Shown: piece after piece, positions 10,154 through 20,805 of the stretch | How the letters are laid out: the number at the start of each line of letters is the position of its first letter | Numbering within the stretch: the stretch's first letter is position 1 | Origin: Merluccius polli | Lineage: Eukaryota > Chordata > Actinopteri > Gadiformes > Merlucciidae | Assembly (NCBI GenBank): GCA_030340625.1 | Contig: JAOPHQ010005464.1 | Coordinates: 52,172-116,171, forward strand | Reading direction: 5' to 3' | Length of the DNA: 64,000 bases | Program-made: the position numbers and the translations under genes | The notes under the pieces: generated by a model | The model's input: only the letters and a program-made list of their open reading frames with translations | Databases searched by the model: none | What the model was told of the DNA's origin: nothing

Positions 10154-10754
10154 GGTGAGCGAATTTGTAAAGATACTATTTTAAGCCTACATTCAGTAAT
10201 TCAGCGTCTTTTCATCTGGTTTATATTTCCTTTGAAAAAGCAATCTGCTGCAGCTGAGCCAAGCGCTAGAAGCTAGATATTAGGCTAGCCTAGCTTCTAG
10301 GCTAGGCAAGTGAACTGTGATTGTGTACTCGGTTCTGCCAATAATGCTTTGTTGATTATAGAATGCTCTTTCTATAGACATTGTTTCGTCAGTGCATTTA
10401 ATCGTTTATTGGTAATATACGCAAAGTTGAGGTGTGCATAGCACTATTGGCGCGTTTTTATTTGTTAACCGCTAGCTAGCCTAGCTAGCTAGGACACTAG
10501 ACAGGCATTGAGTAGCCGATTTACTTTCCTTTATGCTGACGGTCCGGGCGGGTTTTCATGTGTCCAAGTATCTAGTAAAACAACACCATTTCTTGTTCAT
10601 AAAAAGAGGAGTGGTGAAACCTTATAATTTTGTAGGGTGTTCTTTGAGGAAGAAGGCAACCGACAACAGGAAACGCTTTAACTCACTTTATTTGTTTAGC
10701 TTTAGTTATATTAATCTACCAAGCACATGGAGGGGTATTGTATAGTCATGCGCA
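10154..10754. other. Unassigned interior of the 14.3 kb element
   Basis: Contains several GCTAG-rich stretches (about 10260-10310 and 10470-10500). No recognised coding exon. Confidence 0.35.
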
Positions 10755-10880
10755 CAAAGAGTATGGAATTAACAAGAGGCGAAGCTCCGTTGGAATTCTA
10801 ACAATCGCTAGATGGCGCTGTTGTCGCGCGTTCGCCATTTTGGACTGAACCGGTGACAGTTGACAGTTGCAGTTGCAAAT

Positions 10881-10991
10881 TATGTCTGTAAACTGGACAC
10901 AAAGAAAGCAATGTTCTGCCATCAATTGCAAAAACTACCAGTGTACTGGATACCAAGTAGCATTCCATAGGTTTCCCAAAGACCAGGAAAG
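10881..10991 (+). CDS. THAP-domain first exon (partial)
   Basis: The ATG at 10881 opens a frame reading QRKQCSAINCKNYQ then GYQVAFHRFPKDQE, the start of a C2CH THAP zinc-binding DNA-binding domain (C-x4-C followed by the FHRFP motif). It ends at a donor of the form AGG/TAAATAAG at about 10991. THAP domains form the N-terminus of P-element transposases and bind the element's own ends. The later C and H ligands would be in a downstream exon, which I could not locate with confidence. Confidence 0.7.
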
Positions 10992-11313
10992 GTAAATAAG
11001 AAAAGGTTTTTGTAAACATTATTGAAGTGAGGTGCTGTAACGGAAGTTGCTATGCCATAACCGCAGTAACAGTAAGCTAACGTTGTATTTGGTCAAAAAT
11101 TAGCCAAGACTAGAAATGTACTTTTAAAATAGCACATTTTCAGAAGATTATGAACGCATAACCTGGCAAATGGCTGTTTTGTTTTGTTAATCCCTTAATA
11201 CAAACCATTTACATTTCATAGCCACTAGCAAACATTTAGGCTAAGCCTACCTGCTTCCTTGAAGGCAATGTCAACTTTGTCGAACGTTATGATAATCCGA
11301 TTAACATTTTGAA

Positions 11314-11455
11314 GGTGTGCCAGATGGGTGCAGAATCTAAGGAACACTACCTTGATAGGGATCAGCTGCCAGCAGCTCCATCAGAGCTACAGGGTGTGCA
11401 GTGCACATTTCCACCCCAGCCAGTTCAAGAGGCCATCAAATGTGTATGTATAAGT
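11314..11455 (+). other. Possible exon of the P-like element
   Basis: An open plus-strand stretch reads CQMGAESKEHYLDRDQLPAA then FPPQPVQEAIKC. It has no domain I can name. It lies between the THAP exon and the C-terminal frame, so it may be an exon or a deletion remnant. Confidence 0.3.
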
Positions 11456-11671
11456 GAGAATATATTGTAATAGTATATAATCACAGAATACTCATACTGA
11501 AATATATTTTAGAAACATCAAATATTTTATTATAAAAAACAGACATGCAGGATTAAATTGGAATGCGGTACCTACTACAGCAGAGTGGCTGCCAATAGTA
11601 AGAGAGGCCCCCATTCAACACAGAGATAGTGTTATTTCCACTGCTAAATACCATAACCATAACCATAATGT

Positions 11672-12358
11672 TTGCTTATATTTTATTATCTAAAAGAGGA
11701 GATGATGGATTGCACTGAGGTCAGGGAGAGAGAGACCAGGATCTATGACTCAGAGAGGCCAGGGAGAATGATTAGCCAAGACCAGCCTACTACATCTAGC
11801 GTCAATGTCCCGGACTTTGACGACCTGCCTGAAGATGTCCTGGACGTACTGGATACACCAATGCCATTTCAACATGATGAGAATGTGCTGGTGTACATGG
11901 CTGGGTATATTGGGAAAAAGGTGGTGGGGAAATTTGGTAGTTGCACTGACTGTGCACTTTTCACATCAGCCGACACTTCCACTGATTCAAGGTACACTTT
12001 CCTGAGGGGAAAACAGTACAGTGACCTCACTTTGGGAGAGGGTGGCTTAAAAGTGCCCAGCACTGAATTTGTACAGCTTATCATAGCCCTGGAGACAAAC
12101 TTCAAACATAAAATAACCTCAGTAATCCACGCCGTTAGTCTGGGGCAAAAATTATTGAATAGCGGCATGGAGGTATACACCAAGTGCAGGGAAATTGTAT
12201 GCAAAAGCGAAAAGTGTAAAAACACTCTTGTGTACATAATTAAATTATTCAATAGTCAGAATTCACCATATTCTACGAACCCAAAATCGTCTACTGTCCC
12301 AGCCCAAACAGAAGCGCAACAGAAAATGTTTAAAGCTAACTCATCTGTAAATATGTAA
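11672..12358 (+). CDS. P/THAP9-like transposase C-terminal part
   Basis: A 228-codon frame; the likely functional part begins after a splice or deletion joint upstream. ENVLVYMAGYIGKKVV followed by CTDC and a hydrophobic helix-rich tail resembles the C-terminal region of P/THAP9-type transposases, where a Y-x-A-G-(Y/F) segment precedes paired cysteines. The catalytic acidic residues are not seen, consistent with an internally deleted element. The first 30 or so residues may be intron read-through. Confidence 0.55.
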   Translation: MLIFYYLKEEMMDCTEVRERETRIYDSERPGRMISQDQPTTSSVNVPDFDDLPEDVLDVLDTPMPFQHDENVLVYMAGYIGKKVVGKFGSCTDCALFTSADTSTDSRYTFLRGKQYSDLTLGEGGLKVPSTEFVQLIIALETNFKHKITSVIHAVSLGQKLLNSGMEVYTKCREIVCKSEKCKNTLVYIIKLFNSQNSPYSTNPKSSTVPAQTEAQQKMFKANSSVNM

Positions 12359-12359
12359 T

Positions 12360-13030
12360 TAACTCTCTTCTTTTATAGCTAATGTAACATTGTACAAAGT
12401 TCTTACATTATAATAATACTACTAATTGAAATTAAATAACTTTGATTAAATAACTAAACCAACAAATGTATTAGTTCATTTTGTGATGATTTTCTATTAC
12501 TATTAAATATTCTCTCATAATGTGTTGTCCCTTTCATCTACTCACTGTTCATTGTGCTTTGGCTTTTTCAAGGAATTTGTCAATAATTTCATGAGGAACA
12601 TGGGCTGTTGTAAAATTGTGCTGTGGCTCCTTTAAGAGATGCCCATGCAATCCCGACCCAACCAAAACAAGAGTTTATTGAATATCCGCTAAGAAAGTTT
12701 AAGTTTATTGATAGGCTACATTGTTGTAGGCTACACAGTTTGTGCGTTGTCAGCAATTAACCCACTAGACCAAAAGCCAAGCCCTGGTTCATTTGACGAT
12801 CACCCGCCAGCAGAGGAAAGCGGGAGTTATCTTCAAAATTATTGGGGTAAATAAATAGTCTATTTGACAGTTTCATGGTCTATGACGAAATTGATTTATT
12901 ATACGGATCCATCAGCATTACTGTAATGTGCATTATTCAACATGCCGTTTTAGATTAGGCTGTAAACATATTAAAAACTAGAAACTACTGTTTAGTTACC
13001 TTAACCGCTTTTTAATTGGAACCTGTATCA
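12360..13030. other. 3' part of the P-like element, non-coding
   Basis: AT-rich sequence between the C-terminal frame and the right terminal repeats. No gene seen. Confidence 0.45.
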
Positions 13031-13227
13031 TTCTATGACAGTTGTGTTGCGTTCAGTCCAAGATGGCGGAGCGACAGCTCGGCCATGGGTGCGTTTGTTG
13101 CAATGGAGCGTTCTATTGAGTTTCGCCTCTTGTTAATTCCATACTCTTTGATGCGCATGGAGCTCCCCTTAGCTTAGCATCTGTCCGGATACGCTGCCTC
13201 GGGATTCTGGTCTCCCCCCCGGATGCG

Positions 13228-13582
13228 AATTTTTTTTTTGCAGGGTGGTAGCGGGAAGCACCGCCCCACGCTGCTCCTGATTGGTTGAGCTGTGCTCTCG
13301 ACTCTAAGATTGTTTACTGCGCCTGCTAACCCTAACCCTAACCATAACCATAACCCTAACCATAACCCTAACCCTAACCATAACCCTAACCCTAACCCTA
13401 ACCCTAACCATAACTATATCTTCAACACTTGTAAACTGAGCGGTCGTTGAGATTAAACAATCTTCTAGCTTCAATGCTGAGCGCAGTAGAACCAATCAGG
13501 ATAGAGTCGAAAGCACAGCTCAACCAATCAGGAGCAGCGTGGGGCGGTGCTTCCCGCTACCACCCTGCAAAAAAAAAATTCG
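13228..13582. mobile_element. Palindromic element with telomere-like core
   Basis: Inverted arms (about 13228-13310 and 13495-13582) share GCAGGGTGGTAGCGGGAAGC and CTCCTGATTGGTTGAGCTGT. CCCCCCGGATGCG occurs on both sides (13215-13227 and 13583-13595), a possible 13 bp target duplication. The centre contains CCCTAA-type repeats. There is no coding frame. The superfamily is unknown; a 13 bp duplication is not typical of hAT, P or piggyBac. Confidence 0.6.
13327..13414. repeat. Interstitial telomere-like (CTAACC)n array
   Basis: About 14 units of CTAACC with some CATAAC variants, matching the vertebrate telomere repeat. It sits in the loop of the palindrome rather than at a chromosome end. Confidence 0.85.
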
Positions 13583-13599
13583 CCCCCCGGATGCGTTGT

Positions 13600-14640
13600 T
13601 TTTAGTCTATGGGCAGGCGCGGCCTCTATGACGCATAATATGCTCTGATTGGCTAGTGTTGAGCGCCCGCCCCCAGTGTATTATGTATGCCGCCACCTGG
13701 TGATCAGGTTGGGTAAATACAACTTATATTTATGTTATAGTCCTTATTAGCTATGTGAGGATATTACAGTCTGTTGATACATATGTACGGTTATCCATTC
13801 GTCACAATTTTAACAACTGGGCTAGCAGCTAGCAAGATAATCCTCCTGGACCACATCCTGTTGTAGAACTAGGCTAATCTAACTTTCGCTAGCAGCCATT
13901 GAAACCTCCCAACAAGCGACTGCTAGCTGCTCGACATTAGTCATTCTATTTGAACCTTTTTAAGACATGATGTTGTCCTTACAACACCTGTTTGCCTAAT
14001 GCACACTAAAGGGAGTCTAAAAGTAAATTCACAGCGATAATTAATGTCATTATTTTGCACTACTTCAAGACATGGTCACTTTGGGCACTGCATTATCTCT
14101 ATTCCCGCCCATTTTTAGCAGGCTAGCAGCTAGCTGTTTTAGGTTTGCCTGGATAGTTGTAGGTAGCATTGTCTGTGACACATGCAGAGCCAATCAATGT
14201 TAGAAACCACACATTAGTTAGATGAGTGAGTCATGACATTTGAGTTGATAAGTTAGCCTAGGGGTAGATGATAACAAACTAATGAGTAAACTCATTACAT
14301 TGACATTGGTACACTGTCAAATATTTATTATACAATGATCACATCATACTGGCAGATCACGCACACAGAGGGGTAGTTTGTGTGCTGCAAGTAGAATTAT
14401 AAAGTATCAAATGTGTACTTAAACTGAAATTTGAGATCAATCCATTTCTTATCCATGCTCAATTACATCTAGGCGATACATCTAACCATTTGAAGAGTTA
14501 TTATACACCATACAACCCAACCTTAAATGTGTATTTTATGTGTATTCATAACAGCTGTCCAGCAACATGTTCTTTGTGGGTATGCTATTAAAAATAAAAA
14601 CTATGCTGTAACAAGCCTATTTCATGGTTAACTTGGTTTA
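13600..14640. other. Unassigned interior of the large element
   Basis: Low coding potential. Several GCTAGC motifs (13825, 13890, 14120). It may be the first intron of the HECT-like gene. Confidence 0.35.
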
Positions 14641-14650
14641 TCTTTCAGCA

Positions 14651-14721
14651 AGTCAACACCAACAGACGCTCTACAGAGGGAGAATAAGTCAACACCAACA
14701 GACGCTCTAGAGGGAGAATAA
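14651..14721. repeat. Short tandem duplication
   Basis: AAGTCAACACCAACAGACGC plus the following CTCTA(CA)GAGGGAGAAT is present twice in a row. No coding role is visible. Confidence 0.75.
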
Positions 14722-15094
14722 ACCTTTGATCAACACAGGTAAATTGATCTGTTTTTGAATTGATCATGTTTGTCTTCACACAGATACTATGCTGCCAGGT
14801 GATACATCTAACCATTGAAGAGTTCTACACCATACAACCCAACCTTAAATAACCAGAAACATTCACCCTCACCTTTGCCGTCATTATTAATAATATATTG
14901 CTTCAATCTGGATTTCAATATATTTGCCTTTTGTTTTAATATAATGCCACCTCTACTGATGTGATGCTTAAAATAATGAACAAAATAGAATTGATTATAG
15001 AATGTTTAGATGGTAATGTGTCCTTGTGCTAAATGCATCACAATGTTGTTGGCCTCTGTTCCTTTCATTAAATATTTGTGTTGGCCTCTCACAG

Positions 15095-15161
15095 GATGGA
15101 TGAGTTGTGCAAGTTCTTGAGGTCGCGGAATGTACCAGAAGAAAACATACAGCAACTGGAT
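15095..15161 (+). pseudogene. HECT-like gene, first coding exon
   Basis: An acceptor (CTCTCACAG) precedes the ATG at 15096. The peptide begins MDELCKFLRSRNVPEENIQQ and the exon ends LD at a strong GTATGT donor (15162). Joined in frame to the exon at 15537 it forms a SAM-like helical segment (IDPNVLLLMNDDQLAEYLPS). This start matches the family of fish HECT/G2E3-like proteins found in many copies. Confidence 0.65.
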
Positions 15162-15261
15162 GTATGTATGGTAACTAGTCTGTTAATGGCAGAAAGATGG
15201 GCTCAATTGTGTGTACTTGAGGCGTCTGAGGTGGAAAACACACTGATGACCCTTTCTCACC

Positions 15262-15410
15262 AGTGAATTAATGCGATTGGTCCAAGTCAGGTCTTCAGTA
15301 ATATGGACACCAAGACATTTAAAACTACTGATGTGTCATCCAGATAGAAGTCCAATTTTATTGATATGAATGCGCAATGAAATCGATCAATACACTGCAA
15401 AAGAAAAGCA
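15262..15410 (-). mobile_element. Fossil LINE reverse-transcriptase fragment in intron
   Basis: The minus strand reads SFKCLGVHITEDLTWTNRI, the well-known segment after the reverse transcriptase core of fish LINEs. It is a short remnant between the HECT-like exons with no ends visible. Confidence 0.6.
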
Positions 15411-15497
15411 AAATGCTGTATTGTCTATTGCTTTGCCTTTTTGTCAGAGCAGTCCTTTTAATTTCTGCTTCTGTTGATGTTAATTTGTTTTGTGGGT

Positions 15498-15520
15498 GTG
15501 TGTGTGTGTGTGTGTGTGTT
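15498..15520. repeat. (GT)n microsatellite
   Basis: A short GT run just before the polypyrimidine tract and acceptor of the second HECT-like exon. Confidence 0.85.
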
Positions 15521-15536
15521 TTCCTCTTTTTTTAAG

Positions 15537-17260
15537 ATCGATCCCAATGTCCTCCTGCTCATGAACGATGACCAGTTAGCCGAGTATCTACCATCGTACG
15601 GAGACCGACTGGCTGTCCTTGGATATTGCAGACGGAAGGGGAAGAATCCTGTTGCCTGCAAATCAAAACTTTTTGATCGACTGAAAGCCAAGGTAGCAAA
15701 AAGTGAGGATCGTGAACATTTGTCAGAGAAGTTACCAACACGAAATGCTCAGAAGAACGACCGTAAAATTGAAATTGGCTGGTTGAATTTCCGTGAGGGG
15801 AAATTCTTCCAAATGAGGGCCAAAAAGGGGGGCGGGACCCGAAAAATCTGTGTGCCCAAGCATTGCTGTAAAGAACAATTAATTGAACAGGCCAAAAACT
15901 TGTTTTTCCCTGGTCAGAGAAATGCCGAGGGAAATATTCAAGATTTTGAGATTGATCTAACAGATTTTCAGGAGCACCCGTTAGATCCCCTGACTACAGT
16001 TGGGGAACTTTATGAAGAAACCAAGCTGCCCATTTTACGTTTTTACTTAGCAACCAAGAAGGCAGTCAATGTTAATAGCAGCAATGTCCTGTCTGACTCA
16101 AACGGTGATCATGAGCCCTTCACTGTTGACAAGACAGATTTGGCTAGTGTGAGCGAGGTTGATGCCGCCAATGTTAATAGCAGCAATGTCCTGTCTGACT
16201 CAAACGGTGATCATGAGCCCTTCACTGTTGACATGACAGATTTGGCTAGTGTGAGCGAGGTTGATGCCACCAATGCAGTAGATGTCCTAGAAAATAGTGG
16301 TACAGTTACCTTTTTCCAAGGACTACGTGATCTGGACTGTGATAGCCTTGATGATACCTTACAAATGTCTCCTCAGGCATCAAGTTCACCTATTCAACCC
16401 TAGATATTGCCCATTGATCAGAGTGAAAGAACGAAGAGAATACTTGTTGTTCACCGTGGGCAGATCCTGAGAGAATTAATCGCACATTTTTTGGACGCGA
16501 ATGTCATGCTAGATGACGTTTTCATCCAAGTAATTCTTCCCAATGGAAGTTTGGAAAAGGCAGTCGATGAAGGTGGCGTGTTATGGGATGTGCTAACTGA
16601 AATTTGGCAGGACTTTTATGAGCAATGCACTTTAGGAAATGCTTTCAAGGTGCCTTTTCTACGCCATGACTTTGGTAAGCAGCAGTGGAAAAGCATTGGC
16701 AGATTAATAGCAATGGGTTGGCGAAAAGAGAAGTACCTGCCTATAAATATAGCCCCAGTAATTTTGGAGCAAGTTGCCCTGGGAAGTGTTAAGAGTAGTC
16801 TTGTTGACTGCTTCCTGAGATATGTCACAGAGTCAGAGAGATTGGTGTTTGAATCCTGCCGTTCAGATTTTGAAAGTGTGGATCAGCAAGAATTGATAGA
16901 AGTAATGGATCTCCACAGCTGTCGAAGAATGCCAACCGCTGATAATATTGAACATCTCTTGGAGGAGCTTGCCCACCAAAAGCTGGTTCAAGAACCTGCC
17001 TTTGTCATAGAGCAGTGGAGCAATGTGCTTGCACCCTTTAGGTCAGAGTTAGAAGGCATTTCAGAAGCTTATGTAAATCTTCATTCAACACTGAGAAAGG
17101 TGATTAGGTCTGTCTCTTACCCTACTACTATGAACGACCAGCAGAAGACCATTGGAAAGCATCTTAGCACTTACCTTAGAGAATCTGACACACAGCACCT
17201 GTCTCTTTTCCTTTGGTTTTGCACTGGCTCTGATTTGTTTCTTGGTAAGACCATTACTTT
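15537..17260 (+). pseudogene. HECT-like E3 ligase gene, main exon
   Basis: The exon follows acceptor TTTTTTTAAG and stays open to 16400, then has one in-frame TAG (16401-16403), then continues open to 17260. The first part holds the SAM-like segment, then a conserved region (WLNFREGKFFQMRAKKGGGT). After the stop comes the HECT N-lobe-like region (RILVVHRGQILRELIAHF, EGGVLWDVLTEIWQDFYEQC, VPFLRHDFGKQQWKSIGRLI), ending FLWFCTGSDLFLGKTITLTF where a LINE inserted. HECT proteins move ubiquitin from an E2 to a substrate through a cysteine thioester. Members of this fish family resemble the G2E3 HECT region. The stop and the LINE make this copy non-functional as it stands. Confidence 0.7.
16068..16271 (+). 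repeat. 102 bp in-frame tandem duplication in the HECT-like exon
   Basis: Two 34-codon units beginning NVNSSNVLSDSNGDHEPFTV are nearly identical, with K/M and A/T differences. The duplication keeps the frame and lies in the acidic linker between the N-terminal and HECT regions. Confidence 0.9.
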
Positions 17261-17666
17261 GACCTTCAGAGAGAGAGAGAGAGAAACTTTATTGTCCCCA
17301 TGGGGAAATTATTTCTCAGCAAATGGGGCTTGGACATGACCTGATACAGTGTACAAAACACAAAACAATAACAAACCCCAAGCACATTGACATTTACACA
17401 TTAAGCCCAAGACATGACAGGGACATTGGGACATTTAAACATTAAACATTTAGACAGACAGTTCCTACACATGGCATCAATGCATAGTGACCAGTAATGC
17501 ACTGAGGCTGTTGAGTGCACAGGAAGAAATAACAATAATAAAAATAATAACAACAATGATAATACTAAAATGTGCAATGATAAATGTGCAATTTACAGAT
17601 GTACAAAGTTGGTGGATATACAGATGTGACGTCTTGCTCAAGCCCGCTGAGCAGGGTACGGCACAA

Positions 17667-20430
17667 TTAAAATCTAGTATTTTCCTTTGTAGGCCTACCT
17701 GTATGTTTGTTAAAAAGGCTAATTGCTTGTGGGATGAATGATTTCTTAGTCCTGTTCTTAGAAAGGGCAGGGTAACGAAATCTGCTGCCTGATGGCAGCA
17801 GTTCAAAGATATTAAATAGTGGATGTTTAACATCTGCTAAAATTGTGTCTATTTTACCAAGTGATCGTTCTCTGTGGATCTGTTCCAGACTTTTTATATT
17901 TATATTTGTGCCCATCAGCTTGCTAGCAGTTGTTACTATTCTCCTAAGCCTACCTTTTTGCGCTTCTGTTGCATTACCAAACCAACAGAGAATGCCAAAG
18001 GTTAAGACACTCTCAACAAAGGCACTATAAAACATCTTGGTGATCCTCTGGTCAACATCAAATGAGACCAACTTTTTTAAGAAGTAAAGTCTTTGCTGCC
18101 CTTTTTTTTGGATAACTTCTGTGTGCTGCTCCCACTTCAACTTGTTATCTAGGACTACCCCCAGATACTTGTACTCAGTAACTGACTGTATGGGCTGCCC
18201 GCTGATAGTAGTAGGGCTACATGTTATTGATTTATCTTTTCGGAAATCAATGGACATCTCCTTTGTCTTTAAAGTGTTTAGGAGCAGGTTAGACTGCTCA
18301 CACCAGCCTAAGAACTCGGGTAAGACTGGGCCATGGTCCTGTTCACTCTCCTTAAGGAGGCTGACTAGTGCTGTATCGTCAGCGAACTTAATCAAATATC
18401 TGCCAGGGTAGGGGCTAGAGCAGTTGTTGGTATAGAGTATAAACAATAGGGGAGATAACACACACCCTTGGGGAGAACCAGTATTAGTAATAATTTTATC
18501 AGAAAGAGAGGAGCCCACCTTCACCTGTTGGACTCTCTGACTCAAAAAATCTAAGAGCCAGAGGATCAAGCCTCCATCCAATCCAAAATTCACTAACCTC
18601 TGAGCCAAGATGTTGGGGTTAATTGTGTTGAACGCAGACGAAAAATCAAAAAATATAATTTTTACATGAGTTTTTGGCGCTTCCAGGTGTGTGTACACAA
18701 GATGTAACAGAGTCACAATAGCGTCATCAACCCCCCTGCTAGGCCGATACGCAAACTGTAGTGGATCTAGTAACTGATGGGTATGTATGAAAACGTGTTT
18801 CTTCACTATTTGTTCCAAGCATTTCATAACAAGGGAAGTCAATGCTATGGGGCGGTAGTGATTTTGCTCAGTGGGAGAGGGGATCTTAGGGATGGGGATG
18901 ATAGTTGAAGTTTTCCATAGAAATGGAACAGTGTGCTGATCCAGAGAAGACTGAAAGATATCTGTAAAAACTGGGGACAATTGCTCAGCGCAGTGTTTTA
19001 GCACACTGCCAGATATGTTATCTGGGCCAGGGCTCTTACGTGTGTTAACTCTCTTGAATAACCTATTAACTTCTTCCTGTGTGATAATGATGTACTCAGT
19101 GGCTGTCAGGTCAGGCTGTTCGGTGACAATATCAGTTGTCCCTTCAAAACGGGAGAAGAAAACATTTAAATCATTAGCCATATCATAACCATCCCTACCC
19201 ATGGCACCTAAGTTATTATATTTCCCTCTTCCCTTATGGGGGGCGCTGGTCATGGTTTTGATTGACTGCCATGCCTGCCTGGAATTACCCAAGGTCATGT
19301 TTTGCTCTACTTTTTGTTTGTATATATTCTTATCTATCTTAATCTGTTTTTTAATTTCTCTTTGTGCGTTTCTCTTTGCTATTTCATCTTTCTGGATGTG
19401 GGCCCATTTCTTTATATTAAGGAGGGATTTCAATTTTTTTGATACCCAGGGTTTGTTATTAGGGTACATCTTAAATGATTTAGTAGGCACGACTGAGTTC
19501 TCACAGAACACAATGTAGTCTGATATGACCTCCACCTGTTCATTTAAGTCCGGGCATTTAAAAACCTCCCAAGAGGTACAGTCGAAGCATCCCTGGAGTG
19601 CCATGATGCTGTCTTCATTCCAGATCTTAACAGTCCTTGTCTGGGGCTTTTCTCTCTCCAGAAGCCGTTGGTACACAGGCCGGAGATGTACCACATTGTG
19701 GTCTGATGCACCCAGAGGGGGCAGGGCTGAAGCAGAGTAGGCACCCTTAATGCTGCCATAACATAAATCCAGGGTCTTATGTTTCCTAGTGTGACAGCCT
19801 ACATATTGGTAATACGTGCGTAGTGTCTTCTTCAGTGAGCACTTATTAAAATCACCCAAGAAAAATTTAGGAGCGTCGGGAGAGAGAGTATCCAATTTTT
19901 GTGAAAGATGAAATATTATCTCTGACGCTTTTTCAACATTTGCTTGGGGGTGAATGTAGAGGACTGTAAAAAAAAGTTGTGGAAATTCGCGCGGGAGGTA
20001 GTAGGGACGGAGGGACACACAGAGCAACTCGATGTCAGGAGTACAGAGGCTCTCCCGCACTACCACCGATCCCCTCCAGCACCAGTCATCTCGGATGAAG
20101 AGACCCACTCCGCCGCCACGGGTCTTCCCTGTAATCCCTGGGTCGCGGTCAGCTCTGTAGAGAGTGTAGCCAGTTGGTTCCACCTCGTTAGATGGGACGT
20201 TGCCGTCCAACCAAGTCTCCGTGACTGCCAGCATGCAGGCGCCCCGGTACTCGTGCATGTACCTTACATTGGCCGTCAGTTCATCTGCCTTCCCCCTCAG
20301 CGACTGGGCATTAATTAGCAGACAGGTAGGCAGCGGGAGACGTGCTTTCATTCTCTTCAGTCTCTGTCTAATTCCCCCCTTCTTTCCACGCTTGCGTTTA
20401 CGCTGTGTGCGGTAGAATGCAATCGTTTAT
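17667..20430 (-). CDS. LINE endonuclease-reverse transcriptase
   Basis: A frame of 894 codons from the ATG at 20351; the same frame is open upstream to about 20430 and encodes a basic stretch (RKRKRGKKGGIRQRLKRMK), so the ATG may not be the true start. An APE-type endonuclease region (about residues 10-215) shows LLINAQSLRGK, AVTETWL, GGGVGLFIRDDW, LGDFN and GASDHNVV. The reverse transcriptase region (about 420-700) shows KSPGPDNISG, FFDFSSAFNTI, GSPQGCVLSPLLF and the catalytic FADD. The tail has LPSGSRFRYPAL and KKSFIPQAISLFN. No internal stop is seen. It would nick target DNA and copy the element's RNA by target-primed reverse transcription. Confidence 0.85.
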
Positions 20431-20644
20431 CGTAATCCAGCAAGGAATATAAGTTCTGATGTTCGGGGTTGCACTGTAGAAGGAAATCCCTCATATACTT
20501 AATGCGCTGGATAATGCCGTCTGCAGCGTTTCCGTGATTGAGTCCGAGTCCACAGGTAAAAAGTAAACTCAAGGCCAGCAAGACAAGTACAATCCATGCA
20601 GGTGATGCCATGGTTAGATGATGGTAGATGTTGATATTTAGCAA
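20357..20644 (-). CDS. LINE upstream frame with hydrophobic leader
   Basis: A 95-codon frame whose internal Met starts a signal-peptide- or membrane-like stretch (MASPAWIVLVLLALSLLFTC). Its last part (LLDYDKR...) overlaps the open upstream end of the endonuclease frame at about 20360-20430. A single frameshift near 20430 would join the two, which fits related fish LINEs in which this region and the basic stretch belong to one protein. It may therefore be the true N-terminus rather than an independent ORF1. Confidence 0.5.
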   Translation of the reverse strand: MLNINIYHHLTMASPAWIVLVLLALSLLFTCGLGLNHGNAADGIIQRIKYMRDFLLQCNPEHQNLYSLLDYDKRLHSTAHSVNASVERRGELDRD

Positions 20645-20734
20645 GTTAAAAACACACGATTAACGTAGACATACAGTAGACTATAAAAACAACAAACACG
20701 AGTCATGTCAACACGCCGCATTCACTGTGGTCGC

Positions 20735-20802
20735 CACTGAGCAGCGCCCGAGAGAGAGAGAGCGCGCCCGAGAGAGAGAGAGGTCTGAGAGAGAGAGAGA
20801 GG
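20735..20802. repeat. GA-rich leader of the LINE
   Basis: Three (GA)n runs separated by GCGCGCCCGA and GGTCTGA. This marks the 5' end of the minus-strand LINE. Confidence 0.7.
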
Positions 20803-20805
20803 TCT

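Larger units (their letters stand above)
10755..13150 (+). mobile_element. P-element-like (THAP) transposon, internally deleted
   Basis: Inverted ends CAAAGAGTATGGAATTAACA at 10755 and its complement ending at 13150 are matched over about 30 bp, with further matching subterminal blocks (TTGGACTGAAC at about 10840 and 13060). ATGCGCA flanks both sides (10748-10754 and 13151-13157), a 7 bp match near the 8 bp typical of P elements. Inside are a THAP-type exon and a P-transposase-like C-terminal frame. At 2.4 kb it is shorter than a full element, and the central catalytic part is not seen. Confidence 0.75.
17262..20805 (-). mobile_element. LINE (L2/CR1-group) inserted in the HECT-like gene
   Basis: Runs on the minus strand: GA-rich 5' leader (about 20750-20805), coding part 20644-17667, and a 3' end with CTTTATTGTCCCCATGGGGA (read on plus) next to a GA-rich boundary at about 17264. 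The HECT-like frame stops at ...TLTF on the left and resumes TTCACGCATTTG on the right, with CTTCA shared at both joints as a possible short target duplication. The element looks almost full length. Assignment to the L2/CR1/Rex group rests on protein style and 3' end only. Confidence 0.8.

Noticed and set aside
13327..13414. True chromosome end
   Set aside because: The telomere-like run is short, degenerate and enclosed by inverted arms and unique sequence on both sides.
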